This document shows, piece after piece, positions 1-11,175 of a stretch of DNA of 64,000 nt; the stretch's first letter is position 1; each line of letters begins with the position of its first letter. The notes beneath the pieces were generated by a model. It did not search any database. It was not told the DNA's origin and saw only the letters and a list, made by a program, of their open reading frames with translations. A program made the translations under genes and the position numbers. The stretch is from Chaenocephalus aceratus. Taxonomy: Eukaryota; Chordata; Actinopteri; Perciformes; Channichthyidae. Location: the NCBI GenBank assembly GCA_023974075.1, contig CM043808.1, positions 19,466,204-19,530,203 on the forward strand, read 5' to 3'.

Positions 1-1424
1 TAAACAGTATATACTCTTCTGTGAATAAGTTAATAGAAAACTAAAACGAATTCATACATTCACCAGTGCACCATCATCACGGTAAGTGTTATCTGACATG
101 AGTCTAGATATATTTTATGGATCAGTCGGTGACAGACGGTGTTAATGTACCACTGGCCTGCTTTCCTGTTGAATCATCAAAACAGTCTGTTCCAGCGATT
201 GCAAAGGGTAATTTATATGAATGAGCTGAGGGCTCTTAGAAAAATAAATGAAATGACATACACTTTGGAGAGTTTCCAACTGACGCAACAAGAGGAGAGC
301 TATGTTTCACAGCATCTTGCATTAATTTCATTAAAATGCATTGCAAGCGTTAGATAGCCGCCACATTGGCAGTCTGTGTAATATCAATCTTTCTGAAGAA
401 TAGAAGCAAGGACAGTTTTACTGGCTTGGATGCCCATCTTTATCAATTATGGGAATTAACATTTCCCCTTAGTCATATGGTGACTAATGTTTTCCCAACA
501 GAAATGATGCGTATATAGCAAATAAAAAATACATACATGTTAGTAAAGGAAAGTGTGACATTTCTAATGCAGGTTACAGTGATGTTTACACCGTTGTCCT
601 CCTGCAGAGGTCAGTGTTGCACAGTTTCACATGACATACTCTGCTGTAAACTGTAAAGAGACTGTTGAGCCTGATAAATGAGAACAGTGAAGTATTGATA
701 AATTCAACTCACTCACTCACTTCACACGAAAAAGTGAAGTTTTCCCATCACAAGCAATTTGTAAAATGATACTTCACAACATCATGTTTTGGCAATTTTA
801 TGATATTAATGATAGAAGTTCCTGAGATGCAAACCATTTAGGTTTTCTTTAAATTAGTGTTTTGAAAAAAAGAAATACTGAATGACTCGACAGCATTATT
901 ATGTGGACATTTGTTGTGACAACTTCCTCAGGAATATCATGAAACGTTCTGCTAAAGAGTCTAACTTTGATCAACCTCACATATCTGATGTGGCATCGTG
1001 ACATGTGAGCTGTGGTCTCTAACCACCGGGCCGGACTGTCACGCACTGATATAATCTGTATTCATTTGATCTTATCTATGCGTCTTACGAGGCATCTAAT
1101 AGCACATCTTTGTATTTTGCTTTCTACTAGATCATGTTAACATGCTTTAATGTTAAAAAGACACTTTATTTTACTCGTACCGTCTGAATGTCCAAATGTT
1201 GAAGTGCCTGTCTTTTTAGGCATTTACAGCTCCCGAGAAAGCATTCTGCTCTGATTGGCTTGCAAAGGTAGCCATGGGTTAACAGATCAAGAGAGGGGCA
1301 GTTTATTCTAAAGAGCCTGCATGTGACATGGATGGGAGCATCATCTTAATAGCTTGTTGAATCCAATGTTTCTGACTTCCTGAAACCTTCAAAAGTCTCA
1401 CTGTGATGTCTTATTATATGTGCG
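1..1424. other. Intergenic DNA, no gene seen
   Basis: AT-rich non-coding sequence. The only open frames are short (under 75 codons) with no recognisable domain and no flanking splice signals. I see no RNA gene and no clear repeat before the target duplication of the hAT-type element at 1425. Confidence 0.5.
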
Positions 1425-1432
1425 TTGGTAGG

Positions 1433-2301
1433 CAGAAGTGGGAGAAGTACTCAGATCTTGTACTTGAGTAAAAGTAAAGTACTAGAGTGTAGGAATACTC
1501 TGTCCGTTACAAGTAAAAGCCCTGCATTCAAAAGATTACTCAAGTAAAAGTACAAAAGTATTAGCATCAAAATAAACTTAAAGTACCAAAAGTAAAAGTA
1601 CTTATTATGCAAAATGGTCCATTTCATTATAATTACTAATGCATTATTGTGTTTATTAAAGCTAGTAAAGGTGCAGCTAGTTTGAATGACTTTGTATGAT
1701 GCAGGGTAGCTTGTGAATGTTAATCCAGGTGTAACTAAATTCTTATAGAAGGGTTGATTATATTTCACATTATCAATCAAATCCGATTAACCTTTGAATT
1801 ATTGTGGAGTATAAGTACAAAGTAGCATAACATGGAAATACTCAAAAAAGTACAAGTCTCTCTAATTGGTACTTAAAGGTGGGGGGTATGTAATTTATTT
1901 CAGAAAGACTTTTTGTTATATTCCATGGAATGCTCTTAACATCCCGACAATGAATATATGAAATGCTTTGACAATAAATACATAAAACAATTCATCTGTG
2001 GAAGCCGTGGCGCTGTAAAAAGCACGACCAATCATTTTTGCCGGCCCTGCTAAAATAATTGGATGGCCTACCTGCCTGTCTGCCTTCCATCTCGTGCACA
2101 AATGTATCTCGTGCCCTCATTGGTCATGTGCGCGTTCGTGTGTGTTGGAAGAGGGGCTCTGTAAGGAAGTCTGAAGGAAGAGGCAGATTTTTTTCGGTTG
2201 TGTGCTTTCAAATTCTAGCGCACTCGAGCTGGTTTCTCCAAAATTACATACCCCACCTACACAGGTCACAACTTATTTAGTAAATGCTCTTTCCACCTCT
2301 G
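1433..2301. mobile_element. hAT-type non-autonomous element, interrupted
   Basis: The left end reads CAGAAGTGGGAGAAGTACTC and is followed by the AAGTAAAAGTAC-rich sequence typical of a very abundant teleost hAT-derived repeat. The right end finishes CTTTCCACCTCTG, an imperfect inverted match to the left end. An identical 8-bp direct repeat, TTGGTAGG, flanks it at 1425-1432 and 2302-2309, as expected for a hAT insertion. There is no transposase. The body is split by a second element at about 1876-2259, which explains its unusual length. The family assignment rests on end sequence and duplication length. Confidence 0.75.
1876..2259. mobile_element. MITE nested inside the hAT-type element
   Basis: The two ends are inverted: AGGTGGGGGGTATGTAATTT at the left and the complement of AAATTACATACCCCACCT at the right, with one or two differences. 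It carries no coding capacity. It lies between the left part of the hAT-type element, which stops at a GTACTTAA motif, and that element's right terminus, so it inserted later. I cannot define its target duplication with certainty (TA or TTAA are possible), so the superfamily is left open. Confidence 0.6.
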
Positions 2302-2309
2302 TTGGTAGG

Positions 2310-3682
2310 CACTCAAGATAAGTACAAGCATACAGGTAATTCTTATACAATATTTTGCCTTCACCCATTCTTCATGTGCATCTTTATCAGATAATTCTGC
2401 TGTTTACGCCAGTGGTGAATTACCCATTAAATATGCTAAGAATCAATCTATCGAGCATAAGCCAAATATTTACATCAGTTCAACATACTGTGAATGCTAT
2501 GAAGCCAATATTTGTTCACTATTCTCAAAAGCTTCCCCACAGGGTCAGATCATAATAACATCCGTCAGTCAGTTGGTGAACTGAGGGAAGAAGCATTAAT
2601 CACGTCTCACGCTGCCGTGTGATTGATAGGCAGCATCACCTTGAAATGAGCCATGATGTTAACACAAGATGACAAGACATGTGGGGTAAAGGTTGGGGGG
2701 CTTAATCATCCTCTCTCCCCTCCTATTGTTCATAACAGCTGCCTTAGACACATAATGACGGGAAACGACAGCTCACACACAGTGAGTGATCCCTGCAGAA
2801 GGCAACACATCATTAGTGTCTTCTGAGGGTAACCCTGCTCTCTGAGATAAAGACGAGCACATCCAGCACAGATGAAAAGAGATGTGCTTTCATCTTCCAG
2901 TAATGTTGCTGTTTTCAATGTTGTCCAATTGAGATTATGCTCCTCATACACATGTGTCCTCTCCTGGGCTTTGATGTCATTATATTAATGGCGTCCATCA
3001 ATCACGAGTGTTTGGTCCAATAGATGTGAGGGCTCTTGAAAACGATGACAGAAGATGTCTGCGAAACATTTTGCAAAATGAGCCTTTTACCATAAAACCA
3101 AGAGATGGAGGATAGTTTTGTCATTATCAGTTATTTGCACGTATAACACCTCTCTAAAAAGACTTACAGATTACATTTTATATATTCTAAGACATATTAC
3201 CTAGAGTCTTTTTGTACATATACTATAAATAAATCTGTTCTCCGAGTTGGACTTTTTTTTACTGTTGTTTCTTACTCAGCAAAAACCGAACATTATGGGC
3301 TTTTTTGCTCCTACAGTAATACAAAGTTTTATTTCCTTAACTTTTTTCTGTCGAGGAGGGCTTTAAACATATAATTGCTCCCTCTTAAGCCCCACGGACC
3401 CGTATCCGGGCCCGAAATCGCGTAATTTGCAGGAAACAACGTCTAAGTAACCTTCATATTTAATAAGCTATGAATGTTTTATATCCATATAACGGAAAAA
3501 AAACTAATTTAACTGATCTTTTCCATTTAGAGCCTCTGAATTAGCCCCGAGCGAAAAATGCTAACCTATTACTGCACCGAAAATCACTCCTAGCACCCTT
3601 ATTACTTATCCTAGCTGCACAATCAACACATTGTGTATGATCGTAAGGAGATACAGAATCTAATGGTACCCACCTCAACACC
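2310..3682. other. Intergenic DNA, no gene seen
   Basis: No supported gene. The stretch around 3360-3430 contains a short GC-rich island (GGACCCGTATCCGGGCCCG) in otherwise AT-rich DNA that looks repeat-derived, but I cannot define its ends. Confidence 0.4.
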
Positions 3683-3860
3683 ATAGACTGTATATATAAA
3701 TGGACGTAGGGTCCGTGACGTCACCCATAGGATTCTGCAGAGTTGCCGTGAAGCCCTTAGTAGGCGGAGTCGGCCACTAACGGCTCGACTGTGACGTCAG
3801 AGTCTAATCCTGCCTGCTCCAAATAAGGGCAAAGAGACGGAGCCGAGGCGGGACCTGCTG
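3683..3860. repeat. Teleost interspersed repeat fragment (CATAGACTGTATATA family)
   Basis: The segment begins CCATAGACTGTATATATAAA, followed by GGACGTAGGGTCCGTGACGTCACCC. I recall this start from many teleost genomes. The matching inverted end is not seen, so this copy is probably a fragment. Family identity is from memory of the motif, not from a search. Confidence 0.4.
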
Positions 3861-4075
3861 CCTTCGAACTGGAAGTAAACAGAGCTAGCTCAGGCTAAGA
3901 AGCTAAGCTAACATGAAATACATGCATACCAAGTTACTGCTAACAGTGTAGTTCCCCTATATAAACGTTACATTCATAATCAAATGAGACAATCTGCAAG
4001 AGAATTAGCTATATTTTGTTATTCTTAATGCTTGTCATTTACACGTTGAGAAAAGACGGACTCCACCGCCCGGAC

Positions 4076-4141
4076 CTAACGGAGCCGCAGTGGGCTAGCT
4101 CCGGGACGCCGGCTAGAGCTAGCCCCCTGCGGCTCCGTTAG
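4076..4141. repeat. Long GC-rich inverted repeat (hairpin)
   Basis: Positions 4076-4101 and 4116-4141 are reverse complements over 26 nt with a single mismatch, separated by a 14-nt loop. The arms contain GGAGCCGCAG and CTGCGGCTCC. The stem is far more GC-rich than its surroundings. It could be a short palindromic element or the fold-back end of a larger repeat. Confidence 0.75.
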
Positions 4142-4769
4142 CTCCGGCGGCCACCACTGGGATAATTGGGTCCCCTATTAACATTTGCTCCCGTTTAGCA
4201 TTATGGCCATAGACTATAAAAGTCTTACCCAAGGCTGAATCATAAACTAAAATGTATATGTATGTATAAAGGGTTACGTCCTTAGCTGGCTAATAAGTAG
4301 CAAACTAAGCTACCAAGCACACAAACACCTGCGAACAGGGTTAACATGTATAATAATATTATCATTTTAGACTTCTTGGAAGTTCTGTTAGTACATTCAA
4401 GCGCACAGCACAACATTTGAATTGTCTGGTATTTGTAACAATATTCCCTAAAAGGCACAATCACCACGAACACGGCTAAAGGGTCAAGTACAGTAACTAC
4501 AAATAACTAACATTGTAGCCTCTATGGTTGTAGCCTAGCAGAGTAGCAGAGTGGACAAGTTGCTGTTAGCTTACAGTGAGGCAAGTACATGTCCATCAAA
4601 GTGACCACACCCTAATTTATGCAAAAGCTTTAAGGCTTAATATTAATTAAACAGATGAGTTGAGAAAAAATTCACCCCCACACAGTAGTCATGAAGGGGG
4701 AATCTAACTATACAGAGAATATGGTTTTTTTAACCACGATGTACTGTAAACATGTTTATTTCTGCTGTA

Positions 4770-4905
4770 AAGTTGGGCATTTTAACATGGGGGTCTATGG
4801 AAATTGCTCCCTTCTGCAGCCTGCTCCTACTGGCCACTAGATGAACTGCAGTGTGTGGCAATTCCGTATTGGCGTCCCGGCTCTTCCCCAGAGTTTGCCG
4901 CTTGC
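4770..4905. repeat. Probable teleost interspersed repeat fragment
   Basis: The sequence around GGGGTCTATGGAAATTGCTC, CTGGCCACTAGATGAACTGC and GAGTTTGCCGCTTG resembles a common fish repeat known to me from other genomes. No ends or target duplication can be defined. A related phrase (AGAGTCTATGGGACGATTTC) recurs near 5225. Confidence 0.3.
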
Positions 4906-6079
4906 TCAACACTCAAAGATTACAAATTCGCGGAGAAAATAACAAAAACCTACATCAAAACATGTGACGCTAGGTAGCCCAAAACGTGGTTTACCTTGGT
5001 CTTAGGTCTGGTCAAAACTGGTCTTCAATGGCATTAAAACGATAAAAACAATGGTGTAGTTAATCCATAGGTTAATCCAATGTGTCTGTGTCCCCTTTGA
5101 AATGTTCTGATAATCCATAAGCAATAAAAACTGCTTTTCCGTTTCCAGAAATCAGAGCAGGGATATTCCTACGCTCTGCAACAAGATTGAATGCGCAGAG
5201 ATGCAAGCTTTTTTTTTTAACATGAGAGTCTATGGGACGATTTCCCTTAGATTATATTGGCTCTAACGGTCAGGAAGAGATGTCACATGTCAACATCGAA
5301 CAAGGGGGGCCAGAGATATGGAAAATCCACCCAAATGGCCACAGAAGACGTTTGTTTTGCTAAATCTGTCTAAAAAGGTCAAATATCACTTGTTTTGCAT
5401 CAATCTTGATACAGGGCCTTATTATCTGTTGTACTTTGGATTCCTAAAGCTTTTAGTCTACTAACCCATCATCCAAGGTTAGTTTTCACTATAAATACAA
5501 CATATTTTTTTGGGACGGACACTATAATTTACAGTTTTTCACCATGTTCAATCTGAATTTTCTTTAAAATAAAAAACATCTATATTGATTCTGACTTTTC
5601 TACATCCAACTCACAGGTTTATCATTACTTTGAGAAAAAAGATTATTAATTTAACCCTTTTAGAAGGGAAGATATGGTAATTTGTTCTGGGAATGTCATT
5701 TTCGAGCCTGAAACCTGAAAAACAGGCTTGGAACCTAATAGGTTAACGGCTCCAATAGAGTGCTGCAAACACTGATTTGTGGGAAGAGTTAAAATACTTG
5801 TGTTTCTATGAAGCCTACAGCACAGCATAACATACTGTACATCCATTGGATACAAATCCAATATTCCTATATGAACAATGTCTCACTGTAATGACTACAG
5901 TATTAACATTATAAAAGGGGTGAAGGAAAGTACCCTCATGAAGTATAGCCTAATGCTTTACAGAGCATGTTAGGGTCTTTCAGCTTCTGGTTTTGGTTTC
6001 AAGATCCAAAACGTCATGTTCTGACATACAAAAACATTATCATTATGCATGTTAAATGTTAAATGTAAAATGAAATGCA
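4906..6079. other. Intergenic DNA, no gene seen
   Basis: AT-rich sequence without a supported coding region. The short open frames lack domains and splice context. Confidence 0.4.
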
Positions 6080-6345
6080 TTTATGTAGTGTCTGTACAGT
6101 CTTAGCTGCCTCCCACAGCGTTCTAATATATACAATTCAGCATTCATCTATTCACAGATATTCATACAGAGTCAGACACCTGTTTAGGGAGACCAACATT
6201 CACACACACTAACACACCATTCACTGTCAGGAGCATTTTGGACTAAAGTATCCTGTCCAAGGACACTCCGACATGTCGACTGCAGTGGCTGGGAATCAAA
6301 CCATCCAATTGGTGTACGAAAACTAAACATCCTGAGGCACGGTTG
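6080..6345. repeat. Probable interspersed repeat fragment
   Basis: The run CATTCACACACACTAACACACC, then a segment ending in TCCTGTCCAAGGACACTCCG and GGGAATCAAACC, matches the layout of a widespread fish repeat whose end resembles a tRNA-type B box. No target duplication was found, and orientation is not assigned. Confidence 0.35.
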
Positions 6346-6981
6346 TGTCATGGCCTGGCTCCTGGCCATAACAAAAAGCGTAGGAAGGACAAGAATATAT
6401 AGGAAAAGGTATTTATTTAACAATACTCAATGTGGCCAAAGACAAACAAAAAGGCAAGGAAAAAAAGAATAGACGACGTGGCTGTTCTCCGAGGTCCGGT
6501 CTTCTGCGGGGAGAACGCTCGAGGGACTGACTCAGGCCTTTCAATCCTCTGACACCGGCAGCCAGGTGTCCCCAATCAACGTCGATAGACAAAAGGGAGA
6601 ACATTAAAGGGCCACACACACACAACAGGAGATAGCAAGGCAGGGGTCGTCACAGTTGTTAAATGAAGTAATGCAAAACATTAAAGAAAACTATAAAGAC
6701 TCAGAAAAACAGAGCACTATTTTGGCTCATATTGCATAGATATAGGCTGATTATATTCTCTTGTTTCTAACCAAAAGGAAGGCTTGTGACAAGACATCCA
6801 TTTGTCAACTCATGAACTAATGGAATTTTCTTTGGTGAAGCCAAAACAAAAAGAAATCTGCACAAAGGGGCACAATTTATGGAGACCTGCTCCCTCTGTT
6901 AGGCTGAAGGATTTGGAAAACCATCTGCTCGATACTTTCTCTTGATATATGAGTCTGTCAATTCATTTACTGTAAGAAGCC
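6346..6981. other. Intergenic DNA, no gene seen
   Basis: No supported gene or structured repeat. A short G/C-rich patch at 6480-6560 has no identifiable function. Confidence 0.4.
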
Positions 6982-7307
6982 TAACCCCTAGTTTCCACCG
7001 GGTCCGTCTGCGGCGCGTTATGGGCGCGTTGCGGCTGCGCCGCGGCGTCCGCAATGATCGCGGCCACTCTAGTCAATGGGTGCTATTCCACCAGATGCGC
7101 CGCGTTACGGCTCAGAAGCGTCCCAGAAGCGTCTCGCCGCTGGGCTCCGCTCGAAATAGGATTGAAGTCTATTTTTCGACGTGACGCAGCCGTAAGGTAA
7201 TGTCGGGCAGGAAGTGGAACGGTGACAGCATTCGGCCCACCCCCCAAATAAACTAATTTGCAGACCCCCCTTCACATCACTACATCGTCTCCACAACGAC
7301 ACGCACA

Positions 7308-7394
7308 ATGGACGACGAAGTTTTTATATTGGAAGTGGAAAAACACTTGATTTTATATGAAACAACGCATCTTTTTTACAAGGACAACACCAGC
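7308..7394 (+). pseudogene. MADF-domain gene fragment, copy 1
   Basis: An ATG opens a 29-codon segment beginning MDDEVFILEVEKH and continuing LYETTHLFYKDN. This is the first half of a MADF (Myb/SANT-like) DNA-binding domain, whose usual pattern is acidic start, V-x-x-x-P/H-x-LYD, then Y-x-x, then A-W. Similarity to the family is lost after the SER codon at 7392-7394: the conserved A-W segment present in copy 2 is missing, and the frame ends about 14 codons later. PIF/Harbinger transposons usually encode a Myb/MADF-type protein beside their transposase, so this is read as a transposon remnant, not a host gene. Confidence 0.55.
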
Positions 7395-7729
7395 GTTCTC
7401 CTTCGGTTTACAGGCACTGTATGTGTAAATTATATAGAATAATTATGATGATGAATGCATTTTTTTTACCACTAAAATACAGCAACCCATCTTTGATTCA
7501 TGTTGTTTTTAACTGGACTATTACAATTATTATTAGTTATGTCTGTAGTCTACAACACAACAAAATAGGAAATAACAACAATAAACACGATTTAAACAGA
7601 CACAAAAATAAACCATTTAACTACGTAGCCTACTTACTTTCTTGTAGAAGTACAAATGTCCAGGAAATATGCCCAAATCAACAAGAACTGCGAACCGGCA
7701 TGCACGACGCTCCGCTTCCGTAATACTTC

Positions 7730-7795
7730 TGAAACGCTCGTGAAACGCTCGTGAAACACTCGTGAAACGCTCGTGAAACGCTCGTGAAACGCGCC
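7730..7795. repeat. 11-bp tandem repeat inside copy 1
   Basis: About six consecutive copies of TGAAACGCTCG occur, one with a T-to-A type change (TGAAACACTCG). Copy 2 at the equivalent place has only a single related unit (TGAAACACTTC), so the array expanded in copy 1 or collapsed in copy 2. Confidence 0.8.
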
Positions 7796-7884
7796 CGGTA
7801 GGGTATGACGCCGGAGGAGGCCGGACCAAAACCGCGGCGCAGCCGTAATGCGCCGCAGATGGACCCGGTGGAAACTGGGGGTAA

Positions 7885-8660
7885 CACCTAGTTTCCACCG
7901 GGTCCATCTGCGGCGCATTACATTGCGTTACGGCTGCGCCGCGGCGGTCGTAAGAATCGTGGCCACTCTAGTCAATGGGTGCTATTCCACCACACGCGCC
8001 GCGTTACGGCTCAGACGCGTCCCAGAAGCATCCCAGAAGCGGCTCGGCGCAGCGCTTCTCTAAGATTAGGATGAATCCTATTTTGGCCACGGCGCAGCCG
8101 TAAGATAAGGTCGGGCAGGCAGCCCCCCCTCGCAGGAAGTGGAAAGGTGAGCATCCGGGCCAGGCCCATCCCCCACATATACTAATTTAGCAGACCCCCC
8201 TCCTTCAACACAACACCTCCACGACGATACGCACAATGGACGACGAGGTTTTCATCATGGAAGTTGAAAAACACACTATTTTATATGATGTAACCAATGC
8301 TTACTACAAGGACAACATCAGAAAGGACAAGGCCTGGTTTTAGTCGCTGCAGTTTGTGGAGTGGAAGGTAACAACTACATATTAATGTTTTAAAGTTAAT
8401 TAATACTTGTAGGTACAGTACAGAGCCATTCAATAAACACAATTTAAACAGACACAAAAATAAAACATTTAACTACGTAGCCTACTTACTTTCTTGTAGA
8501 AGTACAAATGTCCAGGATACCCGAATCAATAACAAAACTGCGAGCCTGCACGCACGACGCTACGCTTCTGAAACACTTCTGGGACGCGTCCGGTGGGTTA
8601 TGGCGCTAGAGGAGGTCGGACCAAAACCACGGCGCAGACGGACCCGGTGGAAACTGCCGG
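7885..8660. mobile_element. Harbinger-like element, copy 2 (carries MADF start)
   Basis: It starts ACCTAGTTTCCACCGGGTCC three bases after copy 1 ends and finishes GGACCCGGTGGAAACTGCCG. It shares the terminal GC-rich blocks, the MADF start and the segment near AACTACGTAGCCTACTTACT with copy 1 in the same order and orientation, so the two are head-to-tail copies. It is flanked by TAA on the left and TTA on the right, so the duplication is imperfect. No transposase is visible. Confidence 0.65.
8236..8367 (+). pseudogene. MADF-domain gene fragment, copy 2 (first exon-like)
   Basis: An ATG opens a frame starting MDDEVFIMEVEKH, then LYDVTNAYYKDN and RKDKAW, which covers the first two thirds of a MADF domain. 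The frame reaches TAG at 8341, directly after the conserved tryptophan. A shifted frame then reads LVAAVCGVE, as expected for the following helix, and ends at a GTAAC splice donor (8368). So this copy looks like a former first coding exon broken by a small indel. It is better preserved than copy 1. Function as a DNA-binding partner of a Harbinger transposase is inferred from the family. Confidence 0.55.
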
Positions 8661-8663
8661 TTA

Positions 8664-11173
8664 GGAACGTAGCAGGAACCCCATCACCCACTCAAATGTA
8701 TCTGGTAATTGACCACTGTGGTTGTGCTCAATGATGAGTCAAGGCCACCAGTAACTACAGGCAAATGTAATTATATGTGCGCTGGTGCAGTAAAAAGTAC
8801 TAAATGATCCTGCTGGCCTACGCAATATGGGCTGAAATGTGACCCTCCAATGTTCTATATTTAGACCATGTGTCTCCACTGTTAAGCATTAAAGGAGTAA
8901 TTTTACTGTGGAAAATGATGAAGAATCAGACCAATGTACTCTGGTATAAGTGCGAGCATCCATCTCTCAGCTAGTTTAACTCCACACAGTATCCCATAAA
9001 CCTTAACTGCACATAAAAAAACTCAGCTACATCTCACACAGCTGTGGACTTAAGTAACAGCTGGTTCCTTGCGTCATGGACATATTAACCTTTTGTTAGC
9101 TCAACAGCTCATCATCCCTGATCAGTATGCAGCACTTTGCTCCTGCCCATCTAAGATCCCTGCTGTCACTTCCTCCCTTCTTGCGGGGGATTGTGTACCA
9201 AATGTCAACGTAAATATTCATGTAGGTGGCTTTGACCTTGGATGGTCTTCACTTTCGACCACAGTATTCTTTCTCTATAAGTGCTTTTACATTTAATGTC
9301 AGAAAGTGGGAAGTCAAGATAAAAACTTTGGAAAAAAGGAGGTAAATCTATGATGAAAAGATTCATTCATAAAATACAGTCAGTCATTCCATTTTACCTA
9401 ATTGGGACTCAAGTGCTTTTCCTTTCGAGCCATACAACTCTTTGGACTTTGGAAGGTGTCATTAAACATTATGTTTCCCTTCTAAGTACCTGCATGTCAT
9501 CAGGAGGATGACAAATATTGAATTATAAGCAGTCGAAGTCTGCAGTCACTTATTAAAACTCTGCAATTTTTCTCATTACTCCAAGCAATTCACTTTTTGA
9601 GTCTTTCCTCTTGCCAGGTGAAGCTATTTTGGGTATTGTTAACCCTGTCCTTAAGAAATATTTTTCTTACAAAATTGTTTTAATCTAATAATGACTAAGG
9701 AGACAAATGTGACTTAAAGCAGTGGGAGCGGCTAGGGATAAATGGGGTTCAAACCCCTGGGAGAGGTTTGAAGGTGACCCTCTGCCTTTTAAAAAGGTCT
9801 TTACTTGCGTAATTTATTCATTAAAAGACAGCTGCATTAAGCAATTTCCATGCTGTAGTGTTTTAGATTCATCCAACAGTCCAGTAATGTGACACATTCC
9901 TAATGTATAGTTTAATGGCCTAAATATGTTTTTCACACAGGAGCACTATAGGTTATATCTAATAAAGATAATGCTGACACCATCTCCTTTATACGATTTC
10001 ATGTCCCAAATGAACAGAGAAAAATGTAGAGCCTGACCAAAAAGGTTTGGAACCACTTTCTTAAAATAAATAAAAAATACATGTTTTTTTTTTAAATAGT
10101 ACAGTACATACAGTATGAACAATTAAAGTATATTGTTGCTGAAGTGATGGCAAACTAACCACATGACAAAACTCCACCATGTACTTCTAAAGTACTTGAC
10201 AGCAAGAAGATATTCATCAACACGCTGCCGGCATTTCTGTATGCAATCTGTCAAATGTAAAATTGACTGCAAACATAGGAAATCGATATCTGATTCTGAA
10301 TTGAAAGATATCACATCAATGAGAAAAACAGAACAAGCATAACCTTTGCTTCAAAAAAAGATGTCAGCTCTTCCATCCCTTTGCCTGTGGAAACAGTGTT
10401 CATAATGTGTAGATGAAATGAAATCAATTCTCAGTTTCAATGTTCCAACACCTGCAGGGATGTATGTGTTTCCAGGAGCATCATAAATTCTGCTCCCACA
10501 CTGAGACTGAAAATGCTATCATGTGGGTAAGCTGTATGTTTTTGCACAGAGCTGGAATTCATTTAGCAGAGCTCCATGTATTACAGAGGGAGCAACAGGG
10601 GCTACTAGTGCAGTCAGACCATTATGTCCAAAACAAACAACCCCGTCCAATATTAGAATGAAGCAGAATTCAAGTGCGGGACGAGTTGAGTGCTGCTGTG
10701 CTGAGTCCAAAAGCCACGAGCCTGAGTGCTGCCTGTATAGATCATTCTGGCTCCTCCATTGTAAGTCGTTCTTTGAATTCCTAATAGAACAATTTACAGT
10801 GTGGTTGAAGCTTTTGTTTTCTTTCCAATATTCTCTTGTTAATGCTACTATAATTCCTTCCCAGTGAATCCACAACTTTGATCAATTATTAAACATTTTA
10901 TACTTTCCACTTAGCCTACTTTTAAAAGCTTTTTTGATGTTATGAGCATAAACCCTGCGTCATATTAACCCTTTGATTCCTACAGCAGCGTTTACATCTC
11001 TTTGCTGCATTTTGATTAAGAAGGGATATTATATAAAGGCAGATAAAGTTATCTAATGAATACATTTTTAATGTTGGAAAAAGTTAAGCTGAGAGATGTT
11101 CTCGTTCTGTATGTTCTTCAATCTGTTGATTAATGTGAGAAGTTTGAGTCTGTTGCCTTTTTTCACAGGGATA
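8664..11173. other. Intergenic DNA, no gene seen
   Basis: No supported gene. Overlapping open frames of about 115 codons on both strands at 10519-10875 are noted, but I find no domain or convincing exon boundaries for either. Confidence 0.4.
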
Positions 11174-11175
11174 TA

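Larger units (their letters stand above)
6985..7881. mobile_element. Harbinger-like element, copy 1 (carries MADF start)
   Basis: The left end CCCCTAGTTTCCACCGGGTC and the right end GACCCGGTGGAAACTGGGGG are near-perfect inverted repeats. TAA flanks both sides (6982-6984 and 7882-7884), which fits the 3-bp TWA target duplication of PIF/Harbinger elements. The ends are GC-rich with repeated GCGGCGC and GCCGCGGC blocks. Inside lies the start of a MADF-type reading frame (7308) and an 11-bp tandem array (7730-7795). No DDE transposase is visible, so it is non-autonomous or decayed. It abuts copy 2 directly. Confidence 0.65.

Noticed and set aside
10519..10875. Overlapping open frames of about 115 codons on both strands
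   Set aside because: No domain, no exon borders, and openness on both strands suggests chance.
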